Shown here: positions 33,137-41,887 of the stretch, piece by piece | Position numbering within the stretch: position 1 is the first letter of the stretch | Layout: each line of letters opens with the position of its first letter | NCBI GenBank assembly: GCA_023412665.1 | Contig: JAEZCA010000042.1 | Coordinates: 1-64,000 of the forward strand | Length of the DNA: 64,000 bases | Origin: Bacillota bacterium | Lineage (GTDB): Bacteria > Bacillota > Clostridia > Acetivibrionales > DTU013 | Direction of reading: 5' to 3' | Made by a program: the position numbers and the translations under genes | Notes under the pieces: generated by a model | Databases searched by the model: none | Seen by the model: the letters and a program-made list of their open reading frames with translations, nothing else | What the model was told of the DNA's origin: nothing

Positions 33137-34006
33137 ATGGTAAAGGTGGTTGGAGTCAGGTTCAAGAAGGCCGGGAAGGTATATTACTTTGACCCTGATC
33201 AGTTGCAGATAGATGAAGGCGCAAATGTGATCGTTGAGACAGCAAGGGGTATCGAGTTCGGAGAAGTAGTCATACCGGTCCGTGAGGTGAATGATGACGA
33301 AATAGTCGCGCCGCTGAAAAAGGTGATGAGGATAGCTAATGAGGAGGATGTCAGACATGCTTCCGAAAACAGCAGAAAAGAGAAGGAAGCGTTTGCTACA
33401 TGCCTTCAGAAAATCAGAGACCACAATCTTGAAATGAAGCTGATAGATGTGGAATATACATTTGACAATAATAAAATACTGTTCTATTTTACAGCAGACG
33501 GAAGAGTGGACTTCAGGGAGCTGGTCAAGGATCTGGCCTCCGTTTTTAAGACACGCATAGAGCTAAGGCAGATTGGTGTCAGGGATGAATCCAAAATGAT
33601 GGGCGGGATCGGTATTTGCGGTCGCGTACTTTGCTGCAGCTCATATCTGGGTGAATTCCAGCCTGTTTCCATAAAGATGGCCAAGGAACAGGGGCTTTCA
33701 CTCAATCCGACAAAAATTTCCGGGACCTGCGGCAGATTGATGTGCTGCTTGAAGTATGAACAGGAAGCATATGAACAGATCATCAAGAGAGCCCCGAAAA
33801 CAGGCGCTATCGTAGAAACACCTGATGGACAGGGAGTAGTCATGGAAACCTATCTGATCAAGGAAACCGTGAAGGTCAAGCTGGATAAGGGCAATGATAC
33901 AGATCTGAGAGCCTATAAATTCAATGAGATAAAGCTGATCAAGGATGTAGCCGTAAGGGACGATAATGATGCCATAATCGAGGAATTAAAGGCTCTTGAG
34001 GATTAA
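33137..34006 (+). CDS. ricT: PSP1-domain protein YaaT (RicT)
   Basis: 289 aa. The N-terminal half has YFDPDQLQIDEGANVIVETA and GIEFGEVV, the PSP1 C-terminal domain core. The middle contains two Cys groups, ICGRVLCCSSYLG and CGRLMCCLKYEQ, which carry an iron-sulfur cluster in the RicA-RicF-RicT complex. In B. subtilis this complex affects mRNA processing with RNase Y, sporulation and competence. Neighbour holB upstream is conserved. Confidence 0.92.
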   Translation: MVKVVGVRFKKAGKVYYFDPDQLQIDEGANVIVETARGIEFGEVVIPVREVNDDEIVAPLKKVMRIANEEDVRHASENSRKEKEAFATCLQKIRDHNLEMKLIDVEYTFDNNKILFYFTADGRVDFRELVKDLASVFKTRIELRQIGVRDESKMMGGIGICGRVLCCSSYLGEFQPVSIKMAKEQGLSLNPTKISGTCGRLMCCLKYEQEAYEQIIKRAPKTGAIVETPDGQGVVMETYLIKETVKVKLDKGNDTDLRAYKFNEIKLIKDVAVRDDNDAIIEELKALED

Positions 34007-34126
34007 AAGGGCATAAGTGCCGCAAATTGTTTCTAAAGGGTATTTAAATTGTAAGATAATAATGTTAAAATAGTAACGGTTTATTTATATTAAGTAAACA
34101 AAATGGATTTGAGGAGGTGTACCCTA

Positions 34127-34297
34127 ATGGCATATCGTATAAATGATGATTGTATCAGCTGCGGCGCATGCGAAGCAGAATGCCCGGTTTCATGCATATC
34201 AGCAGGTGATGGTAAATATGAAATTGACGAAGGAGCATGCATAGATTGCGGTTCTTGCGCAAACGTCTGCCCGGTTGACGCTCCGAAGCCGGAATAA
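34127..34297 (+). CDS. 2[4Fe-4S] ferredoxin
   Basis: 56 aa clostridial ferredoxin. Two CxxCxxCxxxCP motifs: DDCISCGACEAECPVSCIS and GACIDCGSCANVCPVDAP. The ATG at 34127 follows GGAGGTG; an upstream in-frame start at 34103 is not needed. Low-potential electron carrier in the cytoplasm, a possible donor for reductases such as the nitrogenase-like system. Its own promoter probably lies in the AT-rich gap 34007-34100 and a terminator follows. Confidence 0.95.
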   Translation: MAYRINDDCISCGACEAECPVSCISAGDGKYEIDEGACIDCGSCANVCPVDAPKPE

Positions 34298-34311
34298 GTA
34301 ATTTGAAGTGT

Positions 34312-34357
34312 GAGGGGTCAGGCGGCAGCTTTAGCTGAAGCATGGCTCCTTATTTTA
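34312..34357 (+). terminator. Terminator after the ferredoxin gene
   Basis: AGGGGTCA...CAGCTTTAGCTG...TGGCTCCT followed by TATTTTATT: nested stems with a T-rich tail, 15 bases after the ferredoxin stop. An in-frame ATG for the next gene (34342) falls in its right arm, which argues for a later start. Confidence 0.65.
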
Positions 34358-34377
34358 TTCTAAAAAGGATGGGTTGT

Positions 34378-35160
34378 TTGGACGCAATTTTGAAGGCCAA
34401 TGAGAAAATCGATGACCTCCAGTACAAGGGGCTCAGACTCATACAAAAAATAGACGGCTTCCGCTTTGGAGTAGATGCAGTTCTGCTGTCTCATTTTGCT
34501 CAGGTGCCCAGGGGAGGTTCAGTCATCGATCTCGGAACCGGCACCGGCATTATAGCGGTGCTGCTGGCTGCGAAGAAAAGCCCCGGAAGGGTGGTCGGAC
34601 TTGAAATCCAGTCCGAAATAGCAGAGATGGCGGCACGCAGCGTTGAGCTCAACGGGCTTGGTGAAAAGGTAAGCATCGTGCAGGGCGATATCAGGAACGC
34701 TGTGGGTATGTTCGGAGCCTCCAGCTTTGATGCGGTGGCAACAAATCCACCGTATATGACCAAGGGAGGCGGCCTGCTCAACCCAGCGGATTCCAAGGCT
34801 ATATCCAGACACGAGCTGCTGTGTACCCTCGCCGATGTAGTATCGACCGCCGGGAAGCTGCTCAGGCCGGGTGGAAAGTTTTCCATGGTGCACAGGCCTC
34901 AGAGGCTTGCGGACATTATATGTACCATGCGGGAAAACTCCATTGAACCCAAGCTGCTGAGATTTGTTCATCCATCGCCGGGGAAGAAGCCCAACCTTGT
35001 TTTGATCTGCGGCACAAAAAACGGGAATCCGGAGCTGAGAGTGCAGGAACCGTTATATGTATACGACAGCTCCGGCAGCTATTCAAAGGAAATCGACGAA
35101 ATATACAACAGGGACAGCGCCGGTGATCAGTGCATGGGACCGGGCAATTATGAGCAGTAA
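34378..35160 (+). CDS. trmN6: tRNA1(Val) (adenine-N6)-methyltransferase family protein
   Basis: YabB/TrmN6 family (260 aa). QKIDGFRFGVDAVLLSHFA near the start, SAM-binding VIDLGTGTGIIAVLLA, and the N6-adenine catalytic motif ATNPPYM near residue 125, then HELLCTLADVV and GGKFSMVHRP. Predicted to methylate adenine 37 of tRNA-Val or a similar target. Start chosen at TTG 34378 after AAAAAGGATGGG; ATG 34369 is too close to that site and ATG 34342 lies in a terminator stem. It precedes rsmI, as in other Firmicutes. Confidence 0.9.
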   Translation: MDAILKANEKIDDLQYKGLRLIQKIDGFRFGVDAVLLSHFAQVPRGGSVIDLGTGTGIIAVLLAAKKSPGRVVGLEIQSEIAEMAARSVELNGLGEKVSIVQGDIRNAVGMFGASSFDAVATNPPYMTKGGGLLNPADSKAISRHELLCTLADVVSTAGKLLRPGGKFSMVHRPQRLADIICTMRENSIEPKLLRFVHPSPGKKPNLVLICGTKNGNPELRVQEPLYVYDSSGSYSKEIDEIYNRDSAGDQCMGPGNYEQ

Positions 35161-35188
35161 ATAATTTTTTGTTTGCCGGATCAAGTCC

Positions 35189-36097
35189 ATGGCTGACGAA
35201 AGGATGGGTGCGGCAGGAAAGGCAGTAAAGGAATTGAGCGATACAGGTACGCTTTATTTGGTAGCAACACCCATCGGCAATCTGGAGGATATCACGCTGC
35301 GTGCGCTCAGAATCCTGAAAGAGGCCGACATAATAGCAGCTGAGGATACGAGGCAGACCTTGAAGCTGCTGAATCATTTCGAAATCAAGAATAAACTTGT
35401 GAGTTACTATGAGCATAACAAGGCGGAAAAGGGCGGCTATCTCATAGAGCAGCTGATCGAGGGCAAGAATGTGGCGTTGGTATCGGATGCCGGCTCACCA
35501 GGGATCTCCGATCCAGGTGAGGACCTTGTCAGACTGGCTGCAGAAAATGGGATCACTGTAACTATGGTCCCCGGGCCTGCTGCGGTGATCGCCGGTGTGG
35601 TGCTGTCAGGGCTGCCCTCGGGCAGATTCGGCTTTGAAGGCTTCCTGCCTGTCAACAAAAGAGTCAGGAATGAAAGGCTCAAGGCCATTAAAGAGGATAC
35701 GAGGACGCTTGTGTTTTACGAGGCTCCTCACAAGCTGATACATACACTAAAGGATCTCAGGTCCATGCTGGGGAACAGGCGGATATGTCTTGCAAGGGAA
35801 CTGACAAAGAAATTTGAAGAAATCTGGCGGACCACCCTGGATGAGGCCATCGGAAAATATGAAAACGAAGGGCCGAAGGGCGAATTTGTCCTGGTGCTCC
35901 AAGGCGCAGATGAGCTCGCCCTCGAAAGGGAAAAAACCAGCGGCTGGATGGAGATCAGCCTGGAGGAGCATGTAGGATTGTATATGGATAAAGGCCTTGA
36001 TAAAAAGACAGCCATGAAAAAGGTGTCGGAGGACAGGGGAATAAGCAAGCGGGAGGTTTACAACAGCCTTGTCGAAAACAGGGTGAATGGCGATTAA
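35189..36097 (+). CDS. rsmI: 16S rRNA (cytidine-1402-2'-O)-methyltransferase
   Basis: 302 aa, tetrapyrrole-methylase fold. GTLYLVATPIGNLEDITLRA, AAEDTRQTLKLL, VSDAGSPGISDPGEDLV and GFLPV are the family motifs. It modifies C1402 in the decoding centre of 16S rRNA. No strong ribosome site is seen before the ATG at 35189; the ATG at 35204 is an alternative, and the conserved domain starts at about residue 20 in either case. Confidence 0.94.
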   Translation: MADERMGAAGKAVKELSDTGTLYLVATPIGNLEDITLRALRILKEADIIAAEDTRQTLKLLNHFEIKNKLVSYYEHNKAEKGGYLIEQLIEGKNVALVSDAGSPGISDPGEDLVRLAAENGITVTMVPGPAAVIAGVVLSGLPSGRFGFEGFLPVNKRVRNERLKAIKEDTRTLVFYEAPHKLIHTLKDLRSMLGNRRICLARELTKKFEEIWRTTLDEAIGKYENEGPKGEFVLVLQGADELALEREKTSGWMEISLEEHVGLYMDKGLDKKTAMKKVSEDRGISKREVYNSLVENRVNGD

Positions 36098-36128
36098 AAA
36101 AAGGCCCGGTATCTAATAACACCGGGCC
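36097..36128 (-). terminator. Terminator of the AbrB-like gene
   Basis: Read on the minus strand: GGCCCGGT, loop, ACCGGGCC then TTTTTTT, 15 bases after the minus-strand stop. It touches the end of rsmI, so it may also act against transcription from that side. Confidence 0.85.
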
Positions 36129-36142
36129 CGAGTCTGACGAAA

Positions 36143-36382
36143 TTACTTCTTAAGTTCCTTCATGCATGCAGGGCATATGTTTTTACCCTTGTAGATGGTG
36201 ACATCCTTTGCATCTCCGCAGAAAATGCAAGCGGGCTCATATTTTTTCAAAATGATGGTAGCTCCATCCACATAAATCTCAAGAGCATCCTTCTCCGCAA
36301 TGTCAAGAGTTCTTCTCAACTCAATCGGAAGTACAACTCTTCCAAGTTCGTCAACTTTTCTAACTATGCCTGTAGATTTCAT
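36143..36382 (-). CDS. abrB: AbrB-family transition-state regulator
   Basis: 79 aa. MKSTGIVRKVDELGRVVLPI and LRRTLDI are the swapped-hairpin AbrB DNA-binding domain (residues 1-50). The C-terminus carries CIFCGDA and CPACM, a CxxC pair set that is common in clostridial AbrB proteins and may bind zinc. GGGAGGAAAGAG sets the start at 36382 within a slightly longer open frame. Expected to repress stationary-phase or sporulation genes during growth. It lies between rsmI and metG, the usual place of abrB. Confidence 0.93.
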   Translation of the reverse strand: MKSTGIVRKVDELGRVVLPIELRRTLDIAEKDALEIYVDGATIILKKYEPACIFCGDAKDVTIYKGKNICPACMKELKK

Positions 36383-36749
36383 ATCTCTTTCCTCCCAAAT
36401 TAGCATTATTCGACAATCTTTTATAAAATTATCCTAACATAAATTCCAGTAATCGTCAACAATTAATTTAAAGATATTCAAAAAAATGTTATGGAAAAAT
36501 AAGAAAATTTTGTAATATAACTAATATGTTATTTTGCGTAACCCGCCATATTTAAGGCTTATAATGGTCAGAGAAGTCAACGGTATAAATTACCTGACAG
36601 AATTGCATAAATTGTTATCCATAAAATTACTGGGAATTTGGTGTCGGGATATTTACGAAATTCGACAGATTTGTATTTACAAATATGTGAAGTAATTATT
36701 ATTGCATTTCATCATATAAATAAGTATCGGTTTAAAAGGAGGCTGCAGT
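36383..36749. promoter_or_regulatory. Divergent regulatory gap abrB-spmA
   Basis: 367 bases, AT-rich, without an open frame of note. It must hold the promoters of abrB (minus) and spmA (plus). CATATAAAT at 36712-36720 resembles a sporulation sigma-E -10 element and is 30 bases from the spmA start, but no convincing -35 accompanies it. Confidence 0.35.
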
Positions 36750-37436
36750 GTGAATTACATATGGTCAGGTTTGCTGGCTGCCGGCTTTATAATCGGAATA
36801 TTCAACGGCAGAATTGAAGAGGTCACCCAGGCGGCATTTACATCGGCAGGAAGAGCTGTTGAGCTGGCTATCGGACTTCTCGGGATAATGTGCCTCTGGT
36901 CAGGATTAATGAAAATCATGGAGAAGGGCGGCTTAATAAGAGTTATCGCAAAGCTGGCAGATCCAGCGCTGAGGCTATTTTTTCCAAGAATTTCGGGGAA
37001 TGACGGCGCTATGGGAGCGGTCGTGATGAACCTTGCTGCTAATTTCATGGGGCTGGGCAATGCAGCGACCCCGCTGGGAGTCAAAGCCATGGAAGAACTG
37101 CAAAAGGTAAATGCCAGGAAGGATACCGCATCAGATGCGATGTGTATGTTCCTTGTACTCAATACTTCTGCGATCCAGCTCATCCCGGCAACCGTAATAG
37201 CTATAAGGAGCGATGCAGGCTCTGCCGCACCTGCCGAGATAACAGCCTGTATATGGGTTGCATCATTATGTGCGACAATCGCCGGTATTGTATCAGCAAA
37301 GGTGCTTTCGCGCTTATGGCCGGCTGGATCCGGCAGAAGGAGCAGCGGAGGAGACAACGGTATTACTGTAATAGCTGGAAACAGTACCGGCAGCAGCTAT
37401 AAACACAGATCAGACAGAAAATACAAGACAGGATAG
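36750..37436 (+). CDS. spmA: Spore maturation protein A
   Basis: 228 aa membrane protein with the nucleoside-recognition (Gate) fold. Helices at about 3-18, 35-55, 90-110, 140-165 and 172-195; NLAANFMGLGNAATPLG and MFLVLNTSAIQLIPAT are family motifs. With SpmB it is needed for spore core dehydration. GTG start at 36750 after AAAGGAGG. The C-terminal tail of about 35 residues is Ser/Gly/Arg-rich and longer than usual. Confidence 0.95.
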   Translation: MNYIWSGLLAAGFIIGIFNGRIEEVTQAAFTSAGRAVELAIGLLGIMCLWSGLMKIMEKGGLIRVIAKLADPALRLFFPRISGNDGAMGAVVMNLAANFMGLGNAATPLGVKAMEELQKVNARKDTASDAMCMFLVLNTSAIQLIPATVIAIRSDAGSAAPAEITACIWVASLCATIAGIVSAKVLSRLWPAGSGRRSSGGDNGITVIAGNSTGSSYKHRSDRKYKTG

Positions 37437-37445
37437 TGGTAAACG

Positions 37446-37985
37446 ATGGGGTACTCCGCTTTTACAGCCATGTCTCTATATGCTCTGCCGATAATAATCC
37501 TTGCCATACTCGGCGCCGGGCTCCTGCGCAATGTCAGAGTCTTCGATGCCTTTACAGAAGGCGCTTCCGAGGGTGTCAGAACAGTAATCAAAATACTGCC
37601 CTCGCTGGTGGGGATACTCACTGCAGTCGGAGTATTCAGAGCTTCGGGGGCGCTAGATTTTGTTGTCTGGCTGCTGAAGCCTGCAGCCTCCCTGCTGGGA
37701 GTCCCAGCAGAAGCCATGCCCCTTGCGTTGCTCAGGCCGGTTTCCGGGAGCGCCTCACTGGCGCTTGTATCCGATATCATTCGTGAGCATGGACCTGACT
37801 CATTTGTAGGAAGAGTTGTCAGTACAATGATGGGCTCAACAGAGACCATATTCTATACTCTGGCTGTATATTACGGATCAGCAGGCATCAGAAACATACG
37901 ATACACGCTTCTGGCAGCCCTAATAGCAGACGGTGTCAGTGTCATTGCCTCAGCCTGGGTATGCACCCTAGTCTTTGGCAGATGA
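37446..37985 (+). CDS. spmB: Spore maturation protein B
   Basis: 179 aa, Gate-fold membrane protein. MSLYALPIIILAILGAGLLR, then GVRTVIKILPSLVGIL, LRPVSGSASLAL and MMGSTETIFYTLAVYYG near the end. It starts nine bases after spmA and acts with SpmA in the forespore or mother-cell membrane. Confidence 0.96.
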   Translation: MGYSAFTAMSLYALPIIILAILGAGLLRNVRVFDAFTEGASEGVRTVIKILPSLVGILTAVGVFRASGALDFVVWLLKPAASLLGVPAEAMPLALLRPVSGSASLALVSDIIREHGPDSFVGRVVSTMMGSTETIFYTLAVYYGSAGIRNIRYTLLAALIADGVSVIASAWVCTLVFGR

Positions 37986-37995
37986 CACTGTGGAA

Positions 37996-38095
37996 GGGGA
38001 CAGTTCTTTTCAAACTGCCAATGCCATTTATTCCGGCAGTGTTTCCAAGCACTAACTATATTGCAGAACTGTCCCCTTTCGTAAGAACTGTCCCC
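37996..38095. repeat. GGGGACAGTTCT palindrome with embedded MITE-like fragment
   Basis: GGGGACAGTTCT (37996-38007) pairs with AGAACTGTCCCC (38065-38076), and a second AGAACTGTCCCC (38084-38095) runs into the end of the next gene. Inside is CCATTTATTCCGGCAGTGTT followed by TCCAAGCAC, matching the arms of the elements at 41503 and 46505. Two repeat families are thus nested here. Confidence 0.75.
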
Positions 38096-39195
38096 TAAAG
38101 CAGATGGAGGCAGCGGGACAGAAGGGCGGCGCTTCTGTATGTGCGCAGCGAAAACCTTTTTGCTATGTTGGAGGCTGTCAGCCTGAGCATGCTGAAGTTT
38201 GTTTCCGGATCTGATATGTAAAGCGCCATCATCGCTTTTATCACATGCAGGTACAGGCTGCTGTCCTTAAGCTTCATGCATGCCTCCTCCGCCTGGCTGG
38301 CAAAAAACATGATCCTGTCCTCGCATTCCTTCAGGTTACTATAGAATGATGAGAAGTTAAGCTCATCAGTTCCTACAGCCGATCTGGCGCTGACAGCAGA
38401 GTCGAGCAGGGAGATGAGACCGCACAGCCAGGGAAAGCACAATTCATCCAAAAGCCTTATCTCTTCGGAGGTTATGGCCGGTACGGAGGCTGCCGCATAC
38501 ATAGCGGCTATTCCAAGAAACGTGTCCGCAGAGGCGCAAAACTCCCAGCAGGATATGCCCTGATAGTGTTTAAGATGGTTGCCGCTCCATATCCTTAGCG
38601 CTTCTGTGCTGATGATCTGAGGGTAATGCCTGTAGGATTGAAGATCTACATATAGCTGCATGTATTTTTTTATCTTCCCGGCTGCCTGTATAAATGACGG
38701 CAGAAGAGCAAGCTGGAGTCTGCACTGGTCGGCGTTGCATTTAATCAGTACACTTTCACTTGCTGTTTCGTCAGCCGTATCAGCTGCCTGGGATGAGTTT
38801 TTAACCGACTCGGCCATATTGCAGGTGCTGTTTCTTGATGGATCAACGGCACTCGAAAGACAGCTGAAAAGTCGACGGATCTCATGTTCATCCCTGATAT
38901 CCTTCCGCTTTCTGTGGCTTTGCAGCACCTCGTCAATTGCATGCAAAGACAGTATAAATGTCAGGTATCCTTTCATTTCGGTATGAGGAAACATGGAATA
39001 CATGAAGCAGCACAGCTTATCGGCAGTAAACTGCCCCGGACACCTTTCGTCACGACTGCCTTCATCTTTGCAGACCGGAACAGGGGCACACATCCGCTGC
39101 TTCCGGCATATCAAATCCTCCTGCCTGCGGGCTTCGGGCAGCACTTTTGTATAGTACCTGAAGAAATATGATACGGCATCAGCGAATTGACCCAT
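38095..39195 (-). CDS. DUF2600-like protein (YtpB-related, divergent)
   Basis: 366 aa, helical, Cys-rich (about 16 Cys). AVSYFFRYYTKVLPEARRQ near residue 6 and YLTFILSLHAIDEVLQSHRK near 80 match the layout of DUF2600, whose B. subtilis member YtpB is a tetraprenyl-beta-curcumene synthase. The acidic DYLDN motif of that family is reduced to IDEVLQS here, and SDPETNFSMLRL near the end fits only loosely. Start at 39195 after AAAGGGGG. It lies between spmB and metG on the opposite strand. Terpene synthase activity is uncertain. Confidence 0.55.
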   Translation of the reverse strand: MGQFADAVSYFFRYYTKVLPEARRQEDLICRKQRMCAPVPVCKDEGSRDERCPGQFTADKLCCFMYSMFPHTEMKGYLTFILSLHAIDEVLQSHRKRKDIRDEHEIRRLFSCLSSAVDPSRNSTCNMAESVKNSSQAADTADETASESVLIKCNADQCRLQLALLPSFIQAAGKIKKYMQLYVDLQSYRHYPQIISTEALRIWSGNHLKHYQGISCWEFCASADTFLGIAAMYAAASVPAITSEEIRLLDELCFPWLCGLISLLDSAVSARSAVGTDELNFSSFYSNLKECEDRIMFFASQAEEACMKLKDSSLYLHVIKAMMALYISDPETNFSMLRLTASNIAKRFSLRTYRSAALLSRCLHLL

Positions 39196-39289
39196 GATAT
39201 ATCCCCCTTTATAGGGCATCCCTCTTGTTAAATTCTATTCCTGCACCCAGGCAAATTATTCTGACATAAAGCCCTGTCCTAAATATTGC

Positions 39290-39318
39290 TTGAAAAAAAC
39301 ACAGCTAAACGGTATAGT
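39290..39318 (+). promoter_or_regulatory. Promoter of metG
   Basis: TTGAAA (39290-39295), 17 bases, TATAGT (39313-39318), about 125 bases before the metG start. The leader between them shows no T-box motif (no TGGxACCGCG). Confidence 0.65.
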
Positions 39319-39444
39319 AAAATATATTGAGGCTTTACTCCGTATAGACTCCGCTGAAAATTTGGCCGGCCTTTATATGGTGATATTGGATATTTCATGG
39401 GGCACGGGGTAAGATAAACGCAGATCATGGAGGCAATTGAAAGA

Positions 39445-41478
39445 ATGGAAAAGAAGACTTTTTATATCACCACTCCTATTTACTATCCCAGTGATAAGCT
39501 GCATATTGGGCATTCATATACTACAGTGGCGGCAGACGCCATTTCCAGGTACAAAAGGCTCCAGGGCTATGATGTCATGTTCCTTACAGGGACAGACGAA
39601 CACGGGCAGAAAATACAGCGTAAGGCTGAGGCCAAGGGTGTGACCCCAAAGCAGTACGTGGATGAAATCGTTTCGGGCATAAAAGAGCTTTGGAAGCTGA
39701 TGAAGATCACCAACGACAGGTTTATAAGGACAACCGACAAGGAGCATGAGTTGGCTGTCCAAAAAATATTCAAGAAGCTTTATGACAACGGAGATATATA
39801 CAAGAGCGAGTATGAGGGCTGGTACTGCACACCCTGTGAATCCTTCTGGACAAAAACACAGCTCAAGGAAGGGAAATGCCCCGATTGCGGCAGGGAAGTG
39901 GAGCTGACAAAGGAAGAGAGCTATTTCTTCAGATTGTCAAAATATCAAGACAGGCTTATCAAGCATATTGAAGAAAATCCGGATTTTATCCAGCCCGTTT
40001 CAAGGCAGAACGAGATGCTGAACAACTTCCTGAGGCCGGGGCTTGAAGACCTCTGCGTTTCAAGGACTACCTTCAACTGGGGTATTCCCGTCACATTTGA
40101 TGACAAGCATGTAGTATATGTATGGATCGATGCGCTTTCAAATTATATTACAGCCTTGGGGTATCTGTCGGGCGAGGACTCGGCATACCGCAGATACTGG
40201 CCGGCTGATGTCCATCTTGTAGGCAAGGAGATCGTCAGATTCCATACGATCATATGGCCTGCAATGCTTATGGCACTTGGCGAGCCGCTGCCCAGGCAGA
40301 TATTCGGGCATGGCTGGCTGCTCCTTGAAGGCGGAAAGATGTCAAAATCCATAGGTAATGTAGTCGATCCGGTAGTTTTGATAAACAAATATGGACTCGA
40401 TGCGATAAGATATTTTCTGCTTAGAGAAGTTCCATTCGGTTCAGATGGCATTTTTTCCAATGAAGCTCTGATCCAGAGGATCAATTCGGATTTGGCAAAC
40501 GACCTCGGAAACCTGCTAAGCAGGACCGTAGCAATGATAGACAAGTATTTCGGCGGCGTATTGCCACAGGAGCAGGCTGCGGGAGAGTTCGACAGTGAGC
40601 TGAAAGATGTTTACGCACAGCTGCCGCAGAGAGTGGAGGAGCTGATGGACAAGCTCCAGTTCAGTACAGCGCTGTCCGAAATATGGAAAGCTATCTCAAG
40701 GACCAATAAATATATTGATGAGACCATGCCCTGGGTATTAGCCAAATCCGAAGAAAACAAGCCCCGTTTGGCGGCTGTCATGTATAACCTGGCTGAGAGC
40801 CTGAGGATAGTATCAATACTAATACAGCCCTTCATGCCTGAAACGCCGGAAAAAATGTGGCAGCAGCTTGGCCTGGCGGGAAGCGGAGCACTTGAATGGG
40901 AAAGTGCAAAAAAGTGGGGCGGCTATCCTGCCGGAGCTGCCGTCCAAAAGGGAGATGTGATTTTCCCGAGGATCGATATAAAGAAAGAGCTTGAGGAACT
41001 GGAGGCCATGTCTCCTGTTCAGAAAAATAATACTTCCGCCAGTGGTCAGCCTGCGAAACAGAAGCAGGTATCCGGTAATAACAAGGCTGCACAGGAAGCG
41101 GGGGAAAAGTCCGGGACAGCCGGGAATGCTGCTGACGATCAGGGCAGTGGTAAAACGCAGATCACGATAGATGATTTTGCAAAGCTGGATCTTAGAGTTG
41201 TTAAAGTGCTTGAGGCTGAAAAGGTCGAGGGCTCGGACAAGCTCCTCAAGCTCAGGGTGGAGCTTGGCGGGGAGATCAGGCAGGTAGTTTCGGGAATCGC
41301 AAAGCACTATACTCCCGAAAGCCTTGTGGGCAAATCAGTCATCCTTGTGGCGAACCTGAAGCCGGTGAAGCTGAGAGGCATCGAATCACAGGGAATGATA
41401 CTGGCTGCCTCGAATGATGAAACGCTTGTGGTTGCCACACTTGACGGCCCCATCGACAGCGGCTCCAAAGTAAGCTGA
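39445..41478 (+). CDS. metG: Methionyl-tRNA synthetase
   Basis: Charges tRNA-Met (677 aa). TTPIYYPSDKLHIGHSYTT carries the HIGH motif, the zinc knuckle is CTPCESFW plus CPDCGREVE (about 125-148), and KMSKSIGNVVDP is the KMSKS loop near 295. The C-terminal ~105 residues are an EMAP-type tRNA-binding domain (DDFAKLDLRVVKVLEAEKV, GIESQGMILAA) behind a low-complexity Gln/Ala/Lys linker. ATG 39445 follows GGAGG; ATG 39427 overlaps that site. Confidence 0.96.
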   Translation: MEKKTFYITTPIYYPSDKLHIGHSYTTVAADAISRYKRLQGYDVMFLTGTDEHGQKIQRKAEAKGVTPKQYVDEIVSGIKELWKLMKITNDRFIRTTDKEHELAVQKIFKKLYDNGDIYKSEYEGWYCTPCESFWTKTQLKEGKCPDCGREVELTKEESYFFRLSKYQDRLIKHIEENPDFIQPVSRQNEMLNNFLRPGLEDLCVSRTTFNWGIPVTFDDKHVVYVWIDALSNYITALGYLSGEDSAYRRYWPADVHLVGKEIVRFHTIIWPAMLMALGEPLPRQIFGHGWLLLEGGKMSKSIGNVVDPVVLINKYGLDAIRYFLLREVPFGSDGIFSNEALIQRINSDLANDLGNLLSRTVAMIDKYFGGVLPQEQAAGEFDSELKDVYAQLPQRVEELMDKLQFSTALSEIWKAISRTNKYIDETMPWVLAKSEENKPRLAAVMYNLAESLRIVSILIQPFMPETPEKMWQQLGLAGSGALEWESAKKWGGYPAGAAVQKGDVIFPRIDIKKELEELEAMSPVQKNNTSASGQPAKQKQVSGNNKAAQEAGEKSGTAGNAADDQGSGKTQITIDDFAKLDLRVVKVLEAEKVEGSDKLLKLRVELGGEIRQVVSGIAKHYTPESLVGKSVILVANLKPVKLRGIESQGMILAASNDETLVVATLDGPIDSGSKVS

Positions 41479-41502
41479 ATGAGGTAAGGGATACAATGAT
41501 GG

Positions 41503-41749
41503 CAGACCGCCGACGCTGTTTATTACAGTTGTATTTCCAGGCACCTTCAGAAGTGCTCCCATTCAAGAAAGTGTGAATAGGACATTCCTGACATACCTTG
41601 CTTCATCAGAGTCGTATACTGAAGGCGTGTCCCCTTACCTATTACGGTCCTGTCTCACGGGTATTGCAGTTGCGTCCCACCAACTGCCTGCGCGGCAGAA
41701 GGGACTCGAAGCAGGATACACAACCTCCACAAGCAGTGTCGCCAGTCTG
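41503..41749. mobile_element. MITE-like element with 36-bp inverted ends, copy 1
   Basis: CAGACCGCCGACGCTGTTTA at 41503 and the reverse complement of TCGCCAGTCTG ending at 41749 are imperfect inverted repeats of about 36 bases. The interior shares CCTGTCTCACGGGTATTGCA-type sequence with the copy at 46505. No gene is encoded; open frames here are chance. The remainder of the gap to tatD (41750-41887) is AT-rich. Confidence 0.75.
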
Positions 41750-41887
41750 TTGGTATAGAGAACATATCTGCTTCGGAGTCACATGCAGAAAGTGTGTCCT
41801 ATTGTCTGAACTACGGTTTGTTGCAGTAATGACAATAATAATATATAATTAAAATATCACTTACATGGGCTTAGTGCGAGGTAAGAT

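Noticed and set aside
34342..34377. Earlier start of the tRNA methyltransferase
   Set aside because: The ATG is in the right arm of the ferredoxin terminator and lacks a ribosome site; TTG 34378 fits better.
39196..39444. T-box before metG
   Set aside because: No specifier loop or TGGxACC motif seen; only a promoter.
41573..41852. Short plus-strand open frames after metG
   Set aside because: They lie in a MITE-like element and its flank with no ribosome site or recognisable product; the same holds for the frame at 46610-46837.
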